Shown: positions 33,412 to 42,016 of the stretch, piece after piece | Layout of the letters: each line of letters opens with the position of its first letter | Numbering within the stretch: position 1 is the stretch's first letter | DNA from: CAKSFT01 sp045544615 | Lineage (GTDB): Bacteria > Bacillota > Clostridia > UBA1381 | Direction: 5' to 3' | Assembly: GCA_045544615.1 (NCBI GenBank) | Contig: JAZPZI010000015.1 | Location: 1-60,183 of the forward strand | DNA: 60,183 bases | Made by a program: the position numbers and the translations under genes | Notes under the pieces: generated by a model | Databases searched by the model: none | What the model was told of the DNA's origin: nothing | Seen by the model: only the letters and a program-made list of their open reading frames with translations

Positions 33412-33439
33412 TTGATTTTTTTACAGTATGTGGTACAAT
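33412..33439 (+). promoter_or_regulatory. Promoter of pyk
   Basis: TTGATT and TACAAT are 16 bp apart. The -35 lies within 6 nt of the YitT stop. Confidence 0.5.
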
Positions 33440-33462
33440 GTAAAATGAGAGAGAGTTTTGCG

Positions 33463-33488
33463 AAAGCCTGTATTAGACAGGCTTTGTT
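33463..33488 (+). promoter_or_regulatory. Hairpin in the pyk leader
   Basis: AAAGCCTGT pairs with ACAGGCTTT over a 5-nt loop and is followed by GTTG. It follows GAGAGTTTTGCG, similar to GCGAGTTTTCGC before the leader hairpin of the CDF gene. It may be an attenuator or an mRNA 5' stabiliser. Confidence 0.5.
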
Positions 33489-33510
33489 GTGATATTAAGG
33501 AGTGAAAAAT

Positions 33511-34926
33511 ATGAGAAAAACAAAAATAATCTGCACCATAGGCCCCGCATGCGACAATGAAGAAACGCTGACACAGATGTGTCATGCCGGAATGAATGTG
33601 GCACGCCTTAATTTTTCACACGGTACACTATCGGAGCATCAGGAAAAAATAGACCTGATAAAATCGGTAAGAGAAAAGCTCGGACTCCCGATTGCGATAA
33701 TGCTTGACACCAAGGGTCCGGAATACAGAATCAAGACCTTTCGTGATAAAAAGGTAACACTAAACGACGGAGACTCGTTCATCTTTACTACCGAGGATGT
33801 AGTGGGAGACGAGAGCAGAGTTTCGGTAAACTACAAGCACCTGACCGATGACCTCGGTGTGGGAGACAGAATCCTTGTAAATAACGGACTTGTAATCTTT
33901 GAGGTCGAAAAAATCGAGGGAACAGAGGTATTTACCAAGGTTTTGGCAGGTGGTGTTCTTTCGGACAGAAAGAGTATGAACTTCCCGAACAAGGTGTTAA
34001 AGCACGATTACCTGAGCGAGCACGACAAAGAGGACCTGCTTTTCGGTATAAAAAATGAGGTTGATTTTGTTGCGGCATCCTTTGTTTCGACAAGGAAGGA
34101 TATGCAGGATATAAGAAACTTCCTTGACCAAAACGGCGGTAAGGATATTGATATAATTGCGAAGATAGAGAACCGCTCGGGTGTTGATAATATTGATGAG
34201 ATTTGTGAGCTTGCCGACGGAATCATGGTTGCAAGAGGTGACCTCGGCGTTGAGATACCGTTTGTTGAAGTGCCGGCGATTCAGAAGTTCCTGATTCAGA
34301 AATGCCGTTTGCTGGGAAAGCGTGTAATTACTGCAACCGAGATGCTCGAGTCTATGATTCACAACCCAAGACCGACAAGAGCAGAGATTTCCGATGTTGC
34401 AAATGCGGTATATGACGGCTCGTCTGCGATAATGCTCTCGGGCGAGACAGCCGCCGGAAAATATCCGGTTGATGCGGTCCGCAACATGGCAGAGATTGCA
34501 CAGTACACCGAAAAACATATAGACTATAAGCGCTGGTTTGCTACCACCGACTATAAGATACAGAATAACCTTGATGCCATCTCGCATTCGGCGTGTGCGA
34601 TGGCGATTGATGTCGGAGCAAAGTGTATGGTGGTAAGCTCGATTTCGGGAAGAACTGTACGAATGGTGTCAAGATTCAGATGTCCTGCCGACATCATCGG
34701 TCTTACTATAGACAAGCGTGCATGGTACAAATTAAATCTGAGCTGGGGCGTTACCCCGGTAATGAGCGAGGAATTTGATTCACTCGATATTGTATTCTAC
34801 CAGGCTATGAATGAAGCAAAAAGACTCTTCACTCTCAAGTCGGGTGACAATGTGGTTTTAACGGGCGGTCAGATAAAGGGCGAGCCGGGAAACACGAATA
34901 CAATCAAGGTTGAGTGTATTAAATAA
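33511..34926 (+). CDS. pyk: Pyruvate kinase
   Basis: This cytosolic glycolytic enzyme converts phosphoenolpyruvate and ADP to pyruvate and ATP. The protein has 471 residues, without the extra C-terminal PEP-utiliser domain found in Bacillus. Motifs: KIICTIGPACDNEE, MNVARLNFSHG, LDTKGPEYRI, IAKIENRSGVDNIDEI with the catalytic Lys, and VARGDLGVEIP. AAGGAG 7 nt before ATG 33511 decides the start over the in-frame GTG at 33502. It has its own promoter and leader hairpin. Confidence 0.95.
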   Translation: MRKTKIICTIGPACDNEETLTQMCHAGMNVARLNFSHGTLSEHQEKIDLIKSVREKLGLPIAIMLDTKGPEYRIKTFRDKKVTLNDGDSFIFTTEDVVGDESRVSVNYKHLTDDLGVGDRILVNNGLVIFEVEKIEGTEVFTKVLAGGVLSDRKSMNFPNKVLKHDYLSEHDKEDLLFGIKNEVDFVAASFVSTRKDMQDIRNFLDQNGGKDIDIIAKIENRSGVDNIDEICELADGIMVARGDLGVEIPFVEVPAIQKFLIQKCRLLGKRVITATEMLESMIHNPRPTRAEISDVANAVYDGSSAIMLSGETAAGKYPVDAVRNMAEIAQYTEKHIDYKRWFATTDYKIQNNLDAISHSACAMAIDVGAKCMVVSSISGRTVRMVSRFRCPADIIGLTIDKRAWYKLNLSWGVTPVMSEEFDSLDIVFYQAMNEAKRLFTLKSGDNVVLTGGQIKGEPGNTNTIKVECIK

Positions 34927-34977
34927 ATTATTAAAAGGAAGCAGGATAGAAGAATTAAAAACTGAATATTTAAATAA

Positions 34978-35060
34978 TTAAGGGAGTAGCTGGCATATTT
35001 ATGCTTGCCTGCTATGCAGTGTATTTTGTGATGTTATTAGGCAAATAAGATAGCAAGGGA
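34978..35060 (+). other. Possible degenerate yybP-ykoY (Mn2+) riboswitch remnant
   Basis: AAGGGAGTAGC at 34980-34990 resembles the conserved 5' L1 strand of yybP-ykoY leaders, and ATAGCAAG at 35050-35057 resembles their conserved 3' end. The spacing of about 75 nt is compatible. However, the outer P1 pairing is not convincing and no metal-transport gene follows; the next gene is on the other strand. The match is from memory and weak. Confidence 0.25.
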
Positions 35061-35101
35061 TTTTAAAAGCTCTGGAGCGCAAGTAAAAACATATATTTCA
35101 G

Positions 35102-35420
35102 AAATATGATTTGTAGGGAATGGATTTATCCATTCCCTTTTTTGCATCGTTGGAGAGGGCATCACGACAGTCCCAATTTGTCCGATTTTATATATGCCAC
35201 ACATCATGCGACGGAAATAATGTCAAGGGAAAATGGGCGATTCGTGAATTGCCCCTACAAGAAATGCCTCTGAAATGGAAAGTCCAAAACCAGATAACAT
35301 AGATTTCAGTTCGCTGTTCGCTTTGCAGACGGTAAGCACATCAGCAGGAATGGGAGAAATACCTTCGAGCGCACGGCGGAGGGTAAAAAGTGGCAATAAT
35401 TCTAAAAACGGGATGTCGTG
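35102..35420. repeat. Composite intergenic repeat including TGTAGGG copies 6 and 7
   Basis: 35102-35210 matches 51495-51600 in reverse complement and contains palindrome copy 6 (35112-35137), whose T-run may end the pyk transcript. Copy 7 (minus) lies at 35235-35259. 35331-35393 (including GCGCACGGCGGAGGGTAA) matches 51287-51345 in the same orientation. The 560-nt pyk-HAD gap contains no convincing gene. Confidence 0.65.
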
Positions 35421-35453
35421 GAAGCCCTCTATAGCATAAATCTTGTATAAAAT

Positions 35454-35486
35454 AAAAAAAGAACGGATTTTTCAATCCGTTCTTTT
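35454..35486. terminator. Terminator of the HAD/GH3 minus-strand pair
   Basis: GAACGGATT pairs with AATCCGTTC around TTTC, with A7 on one side and T4 on the other. Confidence 0.88.
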
Positions 35487-35489
35487 CTC

Positions 35490-36302
35490 TTATTCCAATA
35501 CTTCCAAAAACTCCTCAATGAGTCTGTTTTCGTAGCTTCCCTTGAACCTTCCTTCGAAGAAGGCATTGAGCGATTTTTCCTCAAGTCTTCTCCAGCAGTT
35601 TTCCTCTCTGCCCGGGATGATTGGATAAAACAGTGCACCGATGCTCTTTGCGGCTTCCATATCGCCGATAGCATCGCCTATCATTAAAATCTTCTCAGGC
35701 TCATACTTACCATGCGCGGTAAGCTGCAGTTGCTGCTTTTTAGTACCCGAATCCTGGCCGAGGATATATGTAACATAATCAGAGAGTGAATCCTTTTCCC
35801 AGTCTGCGCGCAAACCTGCGGTTGATGCAGATGATACTACCGAAATATCGGCTTTTTCATATGCTTTCTTAAGTGCCGGGCGCACACCTTTAAATGGCAT
35901 AAGATTCAATGTTTCCTTTTCAAAAAGAAGGTCAGCAATACGGCTCCATTCAAGAACTTCGTTCAGAAAATCGCTGGGGTTTTCTGCAATGAACTCTTCC
36001 AAAGCTTTGTTTGACATACTCTTTCCGCTTTCGCAAAAAGCACGCAATGCCGAGTGGTCGTATGCCGAGAGTTTTTCCTCCTGGAGCTTATCAAAAAGCA
36101 TCAGAAGCCCGGGGAAGCGGTTTACGCCACGGCTTTTTGAAAAAAGATTGATTTTCTTTTCGAGTTCGATTACACGGTCACGGTGCGGACCGAAAACCCA
36201 AACATCAAATATGGCAGGAATGAAGGATAGCTCATGCTTTGCAGTCATACTGTCAAAGGCGGTGCCGTCCGAGTCAATTCCTATATAAAACTTTTTTTCC
36301 AT
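35490..36302 (-). CDS. HAD-superfamily hydrolase
   Basis: This cytosolic phosphatase-like protein has 270 residues. Motif I is GIDSDGTAFDSM (nucleophile Asp near residue 10), motif II VVSSASTAGL, motif III the Lys region TKKQQ, and motif IV MIGDAIGDMEAAK. The long helical cap (about residues 20-135) contains a YDH/FGPHRD segment that I do not recognise. It follows a GH3 glycosidase gene by 13 nt, so a sugar-phosphate substrate from released amino sugars is possible. The substrate is otherwise unknown. Confidence 0.8.
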   Translation of the reverse strand: MEKKFYIGIDSDGTAFDSMTAKHELSFIPAIFDVWVFGPHRDRVIELEKKINLFSKSRGVNRFPGLLMLFDKLQEEKLSAYDHSALRAFCESGKSMSNKALEEFIAENPSDFLNEVLEWSRIADLLFEKETLNLMPFKGVRPALKKAYEKADISVVSSASTAGLRADWEKDSLSDYVTYILGQDSGTKKQQLQLTAHGKYEPEKILMIGDAIGDMEAAKSIGALFYPIIPGREENCWRRLEEKSLNAFFEGRFKGSYENRLIEEFLEVLE

Positions 36303-36315
36303 AGCAATCCCTCTA

Positions 36316-38013
36316 TTATTTACCTACAAAAAGTTTCTTTGCAATAGCTTTTGTACTTTCAAGTGATGAGCTGTAAGAACAAAGTACCGTCTTATACTCA
36401 GGTCTTACAGTAAAACCGTAAGGTGAGTTTGTAAGAACGATAATTGGCTTGTCGGTCTTTTTATGTAATTCTTCAACGAATGAGTTTCCAACCTTTGCGC
36501 TTCGTCTGTCGAAGTAGTTTGTAACGATAATGATATCAACTTCGTCGAGCCTTTCATATATTCTCTGTCTGTCTTCTTCTGTGTACTTCATTGTAGCTTC
36601 AACACAGTAAACATTATCCGAGTACTTTAACATCTCAAGCCAAGGTGTTGCAGGGTTGAATTTCTGTGTATTTACTCTCTCGTGCAGTGGGTTTACCTGA
36701 TATGCAAAGAGCACCTTCTTCTCTCTCGGAATCGGGAGAACGTTGTTCTCGTCGCGAATAAGGGTGAGTGCTTCATTTGCAGAGCGCTCTGCAATTTCTG
36801 CGACCTTAGGGTCTTTGATACCTTCGCTTGCCTTTGAAACATCAAGAATCTGTTCGTTATCAAAGAAGCCATAGTCATATTTTACGCCGAGAGTTCTTCT
36901 TACAGCGTCGTTCAAGCGCTCTTCAGAGAGTCTGCCGTCCTTGACAGCCTCGATAACACCCGGGATAACATCGTCGATAAGACCGCCTTCGTCACGGAGG
37001 AGGATAAGGTCACATCCGGCATTCAATGCCTCAACGCAAGCGTCCTTAACTTCGTACTGTGATACGATACCGCCCATTGTGATTTCGTCTGTTGTGATAA
37101 CACCCTCGAATCCGAGCTCGCCCTTTAAGAGGTCTGTCAGGATTATCTTTGACAGGGTTGCAGGACGGCCTGATGGGTCGAGTGCAGGGTATGCTGTATG
37201 AGCTGTCATGATTGCAGGAAGACCTGCCTTGATGAGTGCTCTGTATGGCTCAATGTGCTTCATGAGCTCTTCCTTTGGCTCGTCGATGATAGGCAAACCG
37301 TGGTGAGCATCGGCAGCAGAAGGACCTCTGCCAGGGAAGTGCTTACCTGTTGCGATAATGCCTGAATCCTGCAAGCCACGGAGTGCTTCAACTGCATATT
37401 CGGCAACTTCCTTGTAATCTTCACTGTAACTTCTTGTTCCGATTTCAGGGTTCTTCGGATTTGTGTTAACATCTAGAACCGGTGAGTGAATCCAAGAAAA
37501 GCCCAAAGGTGCAAGCTGGCGACCAACTGCCCATGCAACATCGTATGCCATCTGCGGGTCTTTGCTGTGAGCAAGTCCCATACAGCTTGGGAAGTACTTT
37601 GCTCCGCCTCTGTAGTAGTCAGCACTTACATCGCCTTCGAAGTCGAATGTGAAGTGTAGCGGAATAGCTCCGTCACGCTCCAAAGCTGCGCGCTTCAAAG
37701 TATTTATAAATTCACAGAACTCCTCGTTTGTAAAGTGTGGTACAGGAATGTCAGGAAGGAAGTCCTTGATTGTTTCTGTAAACGGTCTCTGGAGTCTGTG
37801 AGCAAAATCTGTATTTGTACCGTTAGGGTCGTGCTTTACAGTTCTGATTCTCCACATAAGACCTGCTCTGATACCTGCAGGGTTATACTTTTTAATTCTT
37901 TCAATGATTTTTGGTGTAACAGTTGAGCCAACGTAACCGATAACGAAACATTGTCCAACCTTTTGTTCAATGCTCATAGCATCGATTTTGTTCTGAATAA
38001 ACTTGTTCTTCAT
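36316..38013 (-). CDS. Glycoside hydrolase family 3 protein (NagZ-like)
   Basis: This 565-residue glycosidase resembles beta-N-acetylhexosaminidases of GH3. The TIM-barrel has GKHFPGRGPSAADAHHGLP, including the His-containing loop of NagZ-type enzymes, AIMTAHTAYPALD, and the nucleophile Asp in GVITTDEITMGGI. A C-terminal alpha/beta domain follows (LIRDENNVLPIPREKKVLFAYQ...IIVLTNSPYGFTVRPEYKT). No signal peptide is seen. Likely substrates are muropeptide or chitooligosaccharide GlcNAc units, but beta-glucosidase or phosphorylase activity cannot be excluded. AAAGGGCGGA before ATG 38013 sets the start; the upstream extension is not used. Confidence 0.87.
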   Translation of the reverse strand: MKNKFIQNKIDAMSIEQKVGQCFVIGYVGSTVTPKIIERIKKYNPAGIRAGLMWRIRTVKHDPNGTNTDFAHRLQRPFTETIKDFLPDIPVPHFTNEEFCEFINTLKRAALERDGAIPLHFTFDFEGDVSADYYRGGAKYFPSCMGLAHSKDPQMAYDVAWAVGRQLAPLGFSWIHSPVLDVNTNPKNPEIGTRSYSEDYKEVAEYAVEALRGLQDSGIIATGKHFPGRGPSAADAHHGLPIIDEPKEELMKHIEPYRALIKAGLPAIMTAHTAYPALDPSGRPATLSKIILTDLLKGELGFEGVITTDEITMGGIVSQYEVKDACVEALNAGCDLILLRDEGGLIDDVIPGVIEAVKDGRLSEERLNDAVRRTLGVKYDYGFFDNEQILDVSKASEGIKDPKVAEIAERSANEALTLIRDENNVLPIPREKKVLFAYQVNPLHERVNTQKFNPATPWLEMLKYSDNVYCVEATMKYTEEDRQRIYERLDEVDIIIVTNYFDRRSAKVGNSFVEELHKKTDKPIIVLTNSPYGFTVRPEYKTVLCSYSSSLESTKAIAKKLFVGK

Positions 38014-38148
38014 TTTATCCGCCCTTTCGGTAGTATAATATATCTTAATTATATTACAAAAAAGCAAAAGAAACTATACAAATATTGACGAAAAGATTGC
38101 AAATCTTGACTTATTTATCTTTTTTTGAGGGCATTTTCTACAAAAACA

Positions 38149-38190
38149 AAAAAGGCGAATGCCCCTGGTGTTGGGGAAATCGCCTTTTTA
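38149..38190. terminator. Terminator of the citrate synthase gene
   Basis: AAAAAAGGCGAATGCCCC pairs with GGGGAAATCGCCTTTTT (small internal mismatch) around an 8-nt loop. It works mainly for the minus strand. Confidence 0.85.
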
Positions 38191-38198
38191 CTTTGAAA

Positions 38199-39554
38199 TT
38201 ATCTTTCCGATATCGGCACATACGGAGTATGCTTTGCAACATTTTTATATGCCGGACGGATGATTTTTCCTGTGTTTATGATATCCTCGATTCTGTGAGC
38301 ACTCCAGCCCGAGATTCTTGAAATTGCAAAAATCGGGGTATAGAGTTCAACAGGAAGCCCGAGCATATGATAGATAAATCCGCTGTAGAAGTCAACATTT
38401 GCACTGATTGCACGTGCACGCTTTTCCGACAAAAGCTCGGGCGAGATTTTCTCGACAAGCTCATAGAGAGCGAGCTCTTCGAACTGATTTTTCTCGGCTG
38501 CAAGCGGTTTTACCATCTTCTTTAAGATTTCGGTTCTCGGGTCGGAGAGGGTGTAAACTGCGTGTCCCATTCCATATATAAGACCCGATTTATCAAATGC
38601 TTCTTTGTGGAGAATCTTTCTTAAATATGCACGGACTTCGTCCTCATCCTTCCAGTCCTTTACGTGTTCCTTGATGTCTTCGAGCATCAGGCAGACCTTC
38701 TTGTTCGCACCGCCGTGACGTGGGCCTTTAAGTGAGCCGAGTGATGCGGCGATTGTTGAGTAGGTATCTGTACCCGAGGATGAAACAACGTGTGTTGTAA
38801 AGGTTGAGTTGTTACCGCCGCCGTGTTCTGCATGAACAACCATTGCAAGGTCGAGGATTTTTGCCTCGAGCGGTGTGTATTTCTTGTTCGGTCTTAACAT
38901 ATAAAGGATTGATTCTGCGGTTGAAAGCTCTGCAGGTGGTGTGTGGATAAATAAGCTGTCACCGTGCAGATAGTGACGGCATGCCTGATAGCCGTAAACC
39001 GAAAGCATCGGGAATATGGCGATAAGCTGCAGACACTGTCTTACTACATTCTCAAGCGAGGTATCGTCCGGGTTTTCGTCGTATGAATACATTGTAAGAA
39101 CACTTCTTGCCAGAGTGTTCATCATGTCGTTTGACGGTGCTTTCATTATGATGTCACGAACAAAGCTTGTCGGGAGTGAACGGTAGTCGGTCAGGATTCT
39201 CTTGAAATCTTCAAGCTCATCTGCGTTCGGGAGATTTCCGAAAAGCAAGAGATATGTGACCTCCTCAAAGCCGAAACGGTCATCGGTCAAAAAACCGTCA
39301 ACGATCTTTTCAATATCGATACCTCTATAGTAAAGCTTTCCCTCGCAAGGTACGATTTCATCGTCGTCGATGGTATATGACTTAACCTCGCCGATTTCGG
39401 TAAGGCCTGTCAAAACACCCTTACCGTGACGGTCACGGAGTCCTCGTTTTACATCATATTTAGAATAAAGCTCGGTATCAATCCGGCTTTTGGAAAGCGA
39501 CAGGTCGCTGAGCTTTTTTATGTCATCTGTAATCTTTGAATAATTTTCTAACAT
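38199..39554 (-). CDS. Citrate/2-methylcitrate synthase
   Basis: This cytosolic enzyme of 451 residues condenses acetyl-CoA with oxaloacetate. Family motifs are YYRGIDIEKIVDG, MVVHAEHGGGNNSTFT (the citrate synthase His region), GSLKGPRHGGAN (active-site His loop), YGMGHAVYTLSDPRTEIL, with its His, and ANVDFYSGFIYHMLGLP, which holds the catalytic Asp. The long N-terminal extension fits the clostridial 'citrate/2-methylcitrate synthase' type. No other TCA genes are in the window; in anaerobes it may feed glutamate synthesis. ATG 39554 has AAGGA 10 nt upstream, and the longer frame is not supported. Confidence 0.92.
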   Translation of the reverse strand: MLENYSKITDDIKKLSDLSLSKSRIDTELYSKYDVKRGLRDRHGKGVLTGLTEIGEVKSYTIDDDEIVPCEGKLYYRGIDIEKIVDGFLTDDRFGFEEVTYLLLFGNLPNADELEDFKRILTDYRSLPTSFVRDIIMKAPSNDMMNTLARSVLTMYSYDENPDDTSLENVVRQCLQLIAIFPMLSVYGYQACRHYLHGDSLFIHTPPAELSTAESILYMLRPNKKYTPLEAKILDLAMVVHAEHGGGNNSTFTTHVVSSSGTDTYSTIAASLGSLKGPRHGGANKKVCLMLEDIKEHVKDWKDEDEVRAYLRKILHKEAFDKSGLIYGMGHAVYTLSDPRTEILKKMVKPLAAEKNQFEELALYELVEKISPELLSEKRARAISANVDFYSGFIYHMLGLPVELYTPIFAISRISGWSAHRIEDIINTGKIIRPAYKNVAKHTPYVPISER

Positions 39555-39647
39555 TATGTCCATCCTTTCCGGGAACTTGTAAAATTTCGCCATTTTAAAT
39601 ATTATACCACCAAAGCAGGTTTTGCTCAAGTGTAAATATAGTTAAAA

Positions 39648-40634
39648 TTACTTGGATTTAGAACCTTTTTTTATTGAAAATGACAGATTTAAAACTAAAG
39701 CGTGCAAATTTATCTGTCGGCGATTCATATTCTTTGCGATAATTATGCGGTTTATGGCGTTTGACACATATTTTTCGGGCAGCATTGATGCAAGTTTTGA
39801 AAGCTCATCCTTCAAATCGGGGTTTGCCGTCAGCTCGGGTGCACCGTTTTGCATAAGGAATATATCCCGCAAAAAGCTCTGCCATAAATTCAGTATAGTT
39901 CCAACCTTATCCTTATTCGCCTCAACAAACTCTGCCACCTTGAATGCAGAGATTTTGTGCTTTGATAAAAGCGGTATCAGCATCTTTGATGCCTCAAGGC
40001 GAAGCGGCTCGAAGTTCTCGTCGCTCAGGATGTCGTCGCAACGCTTAGGGATTCCTTCCGAGAAACGGATGAGGAACTCGTGATTTCCACTCCCGGGATG
40101 CTTTTCTCTTAAATATCTTCGCATAGCATCTTCAGAGAGAGGCATAAAACGTAGCTTTACCGCACGGGATGAGATGGTCTGCAAAAGTGCCGATGCGGTG
40201 GTTGCGATTATGATAAACACAACATATTCGGGCGGCTCTTCGAGGATTTTTAACATTGCGTTTTGTGCCTCGGCAGTAAGCAGTGTGCCGTCGGTTATGA
40301 TATACACCTTGTTCTCCGACTTAAACGGCCGTACATAGATATCCTTCTGGATATTTCGGATAGCATCTACACCGATGCTTTTTTTGTCGCCCGAGTCGAT
40401 AAATACAATATCGGGGTTTGTGCCGGCATAGGAAAGCTTGCAGGCATCGCATTCGCCGCAAGGCGCAGATGCGCGTCGCTCACAGGTAAGAGCGGTTGCA
40501 AAAAGCTTTGCCGACTCGAGGATATTCAAGCCCTCGGGGCCTTCGAATATATATGCCTGATGAAAGGTTTTTGTATGAACATTTTCCAAAAGCTCCAAGC
40601 AGAGCTCGTCGTGGAAGGTATCAAATCGGTACAT
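39648..40634 (-). CDS. holB: DNA polymerase III delta' subunit
   Basis: This 328-residue clamp-loader component of the replicative polymerase shows the AAA+ layout of DnaX/HolB: a modified P-loop (AYIFEGPEGL, without the GKT of an active ATPase), the zinc site CGECDACKL, sensor ILEEPPEYVVFII and the SRC-like motif TISSRAVKLRF. A C-terminal helical collar follows. AAAGGA precedes the ATG. It lies 20 nt behind hydF, an unusual partner, and is probably co-transcribed with it. Confidence 0.92.
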   Translation of the reverse strand: MYRFDTFHDELCLELLENVHTKTFHQAYIFEGPEGLNILESAKLFATALTCERRASAPCGECDACKLSYAGTNPDIVFIDSGDKKSIGVDAIRNIQKDIYVRPFKSENKVYIITDGTLLTAEAQNAMLKILEEPPEYVVFIIIATTASALLQTISSRAVKLRFMPLSEDAMRRYLREKHPGSGNHEFLIRFSEGIPKRCDDILSDENFEPLRLEASKMLIPLLSKHKISAFKVAEFVEANKDKVGTILNLWQSFLRDIFLMQNGAPELTANPDLKDELSKLASMLPEKYVSNAINRIIIAKNMNRRQINLHALVLNLSFSIKKGSKSK

Positions 40635-40654
40635 TTTTATTTATCCTTTATGAT

Positions 40655-41839
40655 TTATTTTTTAAATTCAGGGAATGGGGCAATGCTTCTTTTTAAAATT
40701 CCCTTCATATACGATATGGCTATACCGTAGTTTGTCATTGGCACGCCCTGTTTTTTCGCCTCACCGTAGCGGTATTTTACCTCACGCTCATTTAGCATAC
40801 AGCCGCCGCAGTGGATTATAAGCTTATACTTTGTGAGGTCGTCGGGGAATTCTGTGCCCGATGTGGTTTCTATCCTGATTTCTTTTTTTGTGTATTCCCT
40901 CAGCCACATCGGAATCTTCACCGAGCCGATGTCGTCGCATTGGCGGTGATGGGTGCAACCCTCCGAAATCAGTATCGTATCACCGTCTGTGAGCGAATCA
41001 ATCGCCATAGCACCTCTGACCGTTTCTTCAAGGTCGCCCTTTTTGCGGGCAAAGAGGATAGAAAACGAGGTGAGCTCAATATCGGCAGGAGTGTCGGCAG
41101 AAACCTTGGAAAAGGCCTGCGAGTCGGTTATAACGATTCTCGGCTTTGCGGAAAAGGACTCGAGAGTTTTTGTGAGCTCGGTATCCTTTGTAACAACCGC
41201 CATAGCACCCAGATCTAAAATATCACGGATTGTCTGCTGCTGCGGTAAAATCAGTCTGCCCTTTGGTGCGGCAGAATCTATCGGCACGACCAAAACGGCA
41301 AGTTCGCCCGGTGCGAGGATGTCGGCAACAAGTGATTTTTCCTCGCCTTTATCTGAAAGGCTTGCAATTTTTTCTTTTAAAAGCTCAATATTTTCGCCCG
41401 TCTCGGCAGAAACTGCAACTGCATCCTTTGGGATTTCACCCGATGCAAGGTCTGATTTGTTGTAGACCTCGATATATTTGACGCCACGGTCATAAAGCTC
41501 GGAAATCAGGTGACGCTCGAGCTCGGTTTTACCTTTGGTCGCATCAATAACCACGATTGCGATGTCGGTTTTTCTCAAAACCTGCTTGGTTTTTTTGATT
41601 CTCTCCATTCCGAGCTCGCCCGAATCGTCAAGCCCCGGAGTGTCTATTATCATAACAGGACCTAATGGGAGAAGCTCCATAGCCTTAAATACAGGGTCGG
41701 TGGTTGTGCCCAGAACATCGGATACAACAGCAAGATTCTGTCCCGTCACAGCATTTACAAGGCTTGATTTTCCGGCGTTTCGCTTGCCGAAAAAGCCGAT
41801 GTGAACACGCTCTCCTGACGGTGTATTATTAAGTCCCAT
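40655..41839 (-). CDS. hydF: [FeFe]-hydrogenase maturation GTPase HydF
   Basis: This 394-residue scaffold assembles the 2Fe subcluster of the H-cluster and delivers it to HydA. The N-terminal GTPase domain has the P-loop FFGKRNAGKSSLVNA (18-30), the G2 Thr in LGTTTD, G3 DTPGLD and G4 NKSD. The C-terminal cluster-binding region carries CTHHRQC and, about 45 residues later, IIHCGGCMLNE, matching the CxH...HCxxC pattern of HydF. Its partners hydE and hydG are not in the window, while the substrate hydA lies 21 kb away. A TTGACA-18-TAAAAT promoter precedes it. Confidence 0.93.
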   Translation of the reverse strand: MGLNNTPSGERVHIGFFGKRNAGKSSLVNAVTGQNLAVVSDVLGTTTDPVFKAMELLPLGPVMIIDTPGLDDSGELGMERIKKTKQVLRKTDIAIVVIDATKGKTELERHLISELYDRGVKYIEVYNKSDLASGEIPKDAVAVSAETGENIELLKEKIASLSDKGEEKSLVADILAPGELAVLVVPIDSAAPKGRLILPQQQTIRDILDLGAMAVVTKDTELTKTLESFSAKPRIVITDSQAFSKVSADTPADIELTSFSILFARKKGDLEETVRGAMAIDSLTDGDTILISEGCTHHRQCDDIGSVKIPMWLREYTKKEIRIETTSGTEFPDDLTKYKLIIHCGGCMLNEREVKYRYGEAKKQGVPMTNYGIAISYMKGILKRSIAPFPEFKK

Positions 41840-41880
41840 ATATATCCCTCTTTCTGATTTTAAAATATTATTCCATTATT

Positions 41881-41910
41881 ATTTTATCATATCCAAATTG
41901 CAGTTGTCAA
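41881..41910 (-). promoter_or_regulatory. Promoter of hydF-holB
   Basis: On the minus strand TTGACA and TAAAAT are 18 bp apart, about 42 nt before the hydF start. Confidence 0.65.
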
Positions 41911-41953
41911 GACGGGGAGAAGGTCGGTTTTTGCGGGAATTTTCGGTGAGGTA

Positions 41954-41982
41954 TTGAAATTTTCCGGAGTTTGGAGTATAAT
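41954..41982 (+). promoter_or_regulatory. Promoter of rodA
   Basis: TTGAAA and TATAAT are 17 bp apart, 35 nt before the ATG and divergent from the hydF promoter. Confidence 0.7.
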
Positions 41983-42016
41983 GTATAATACTACCAATAA
42001 AAAAGGGAGAAATGAA

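Noticed and set aside
35120..35302. 60-codon open frame downstream of pyk
   Set aside because: It lies wholly within the composite repeat, begins inside a palindromic terminator and has no ribosome site.
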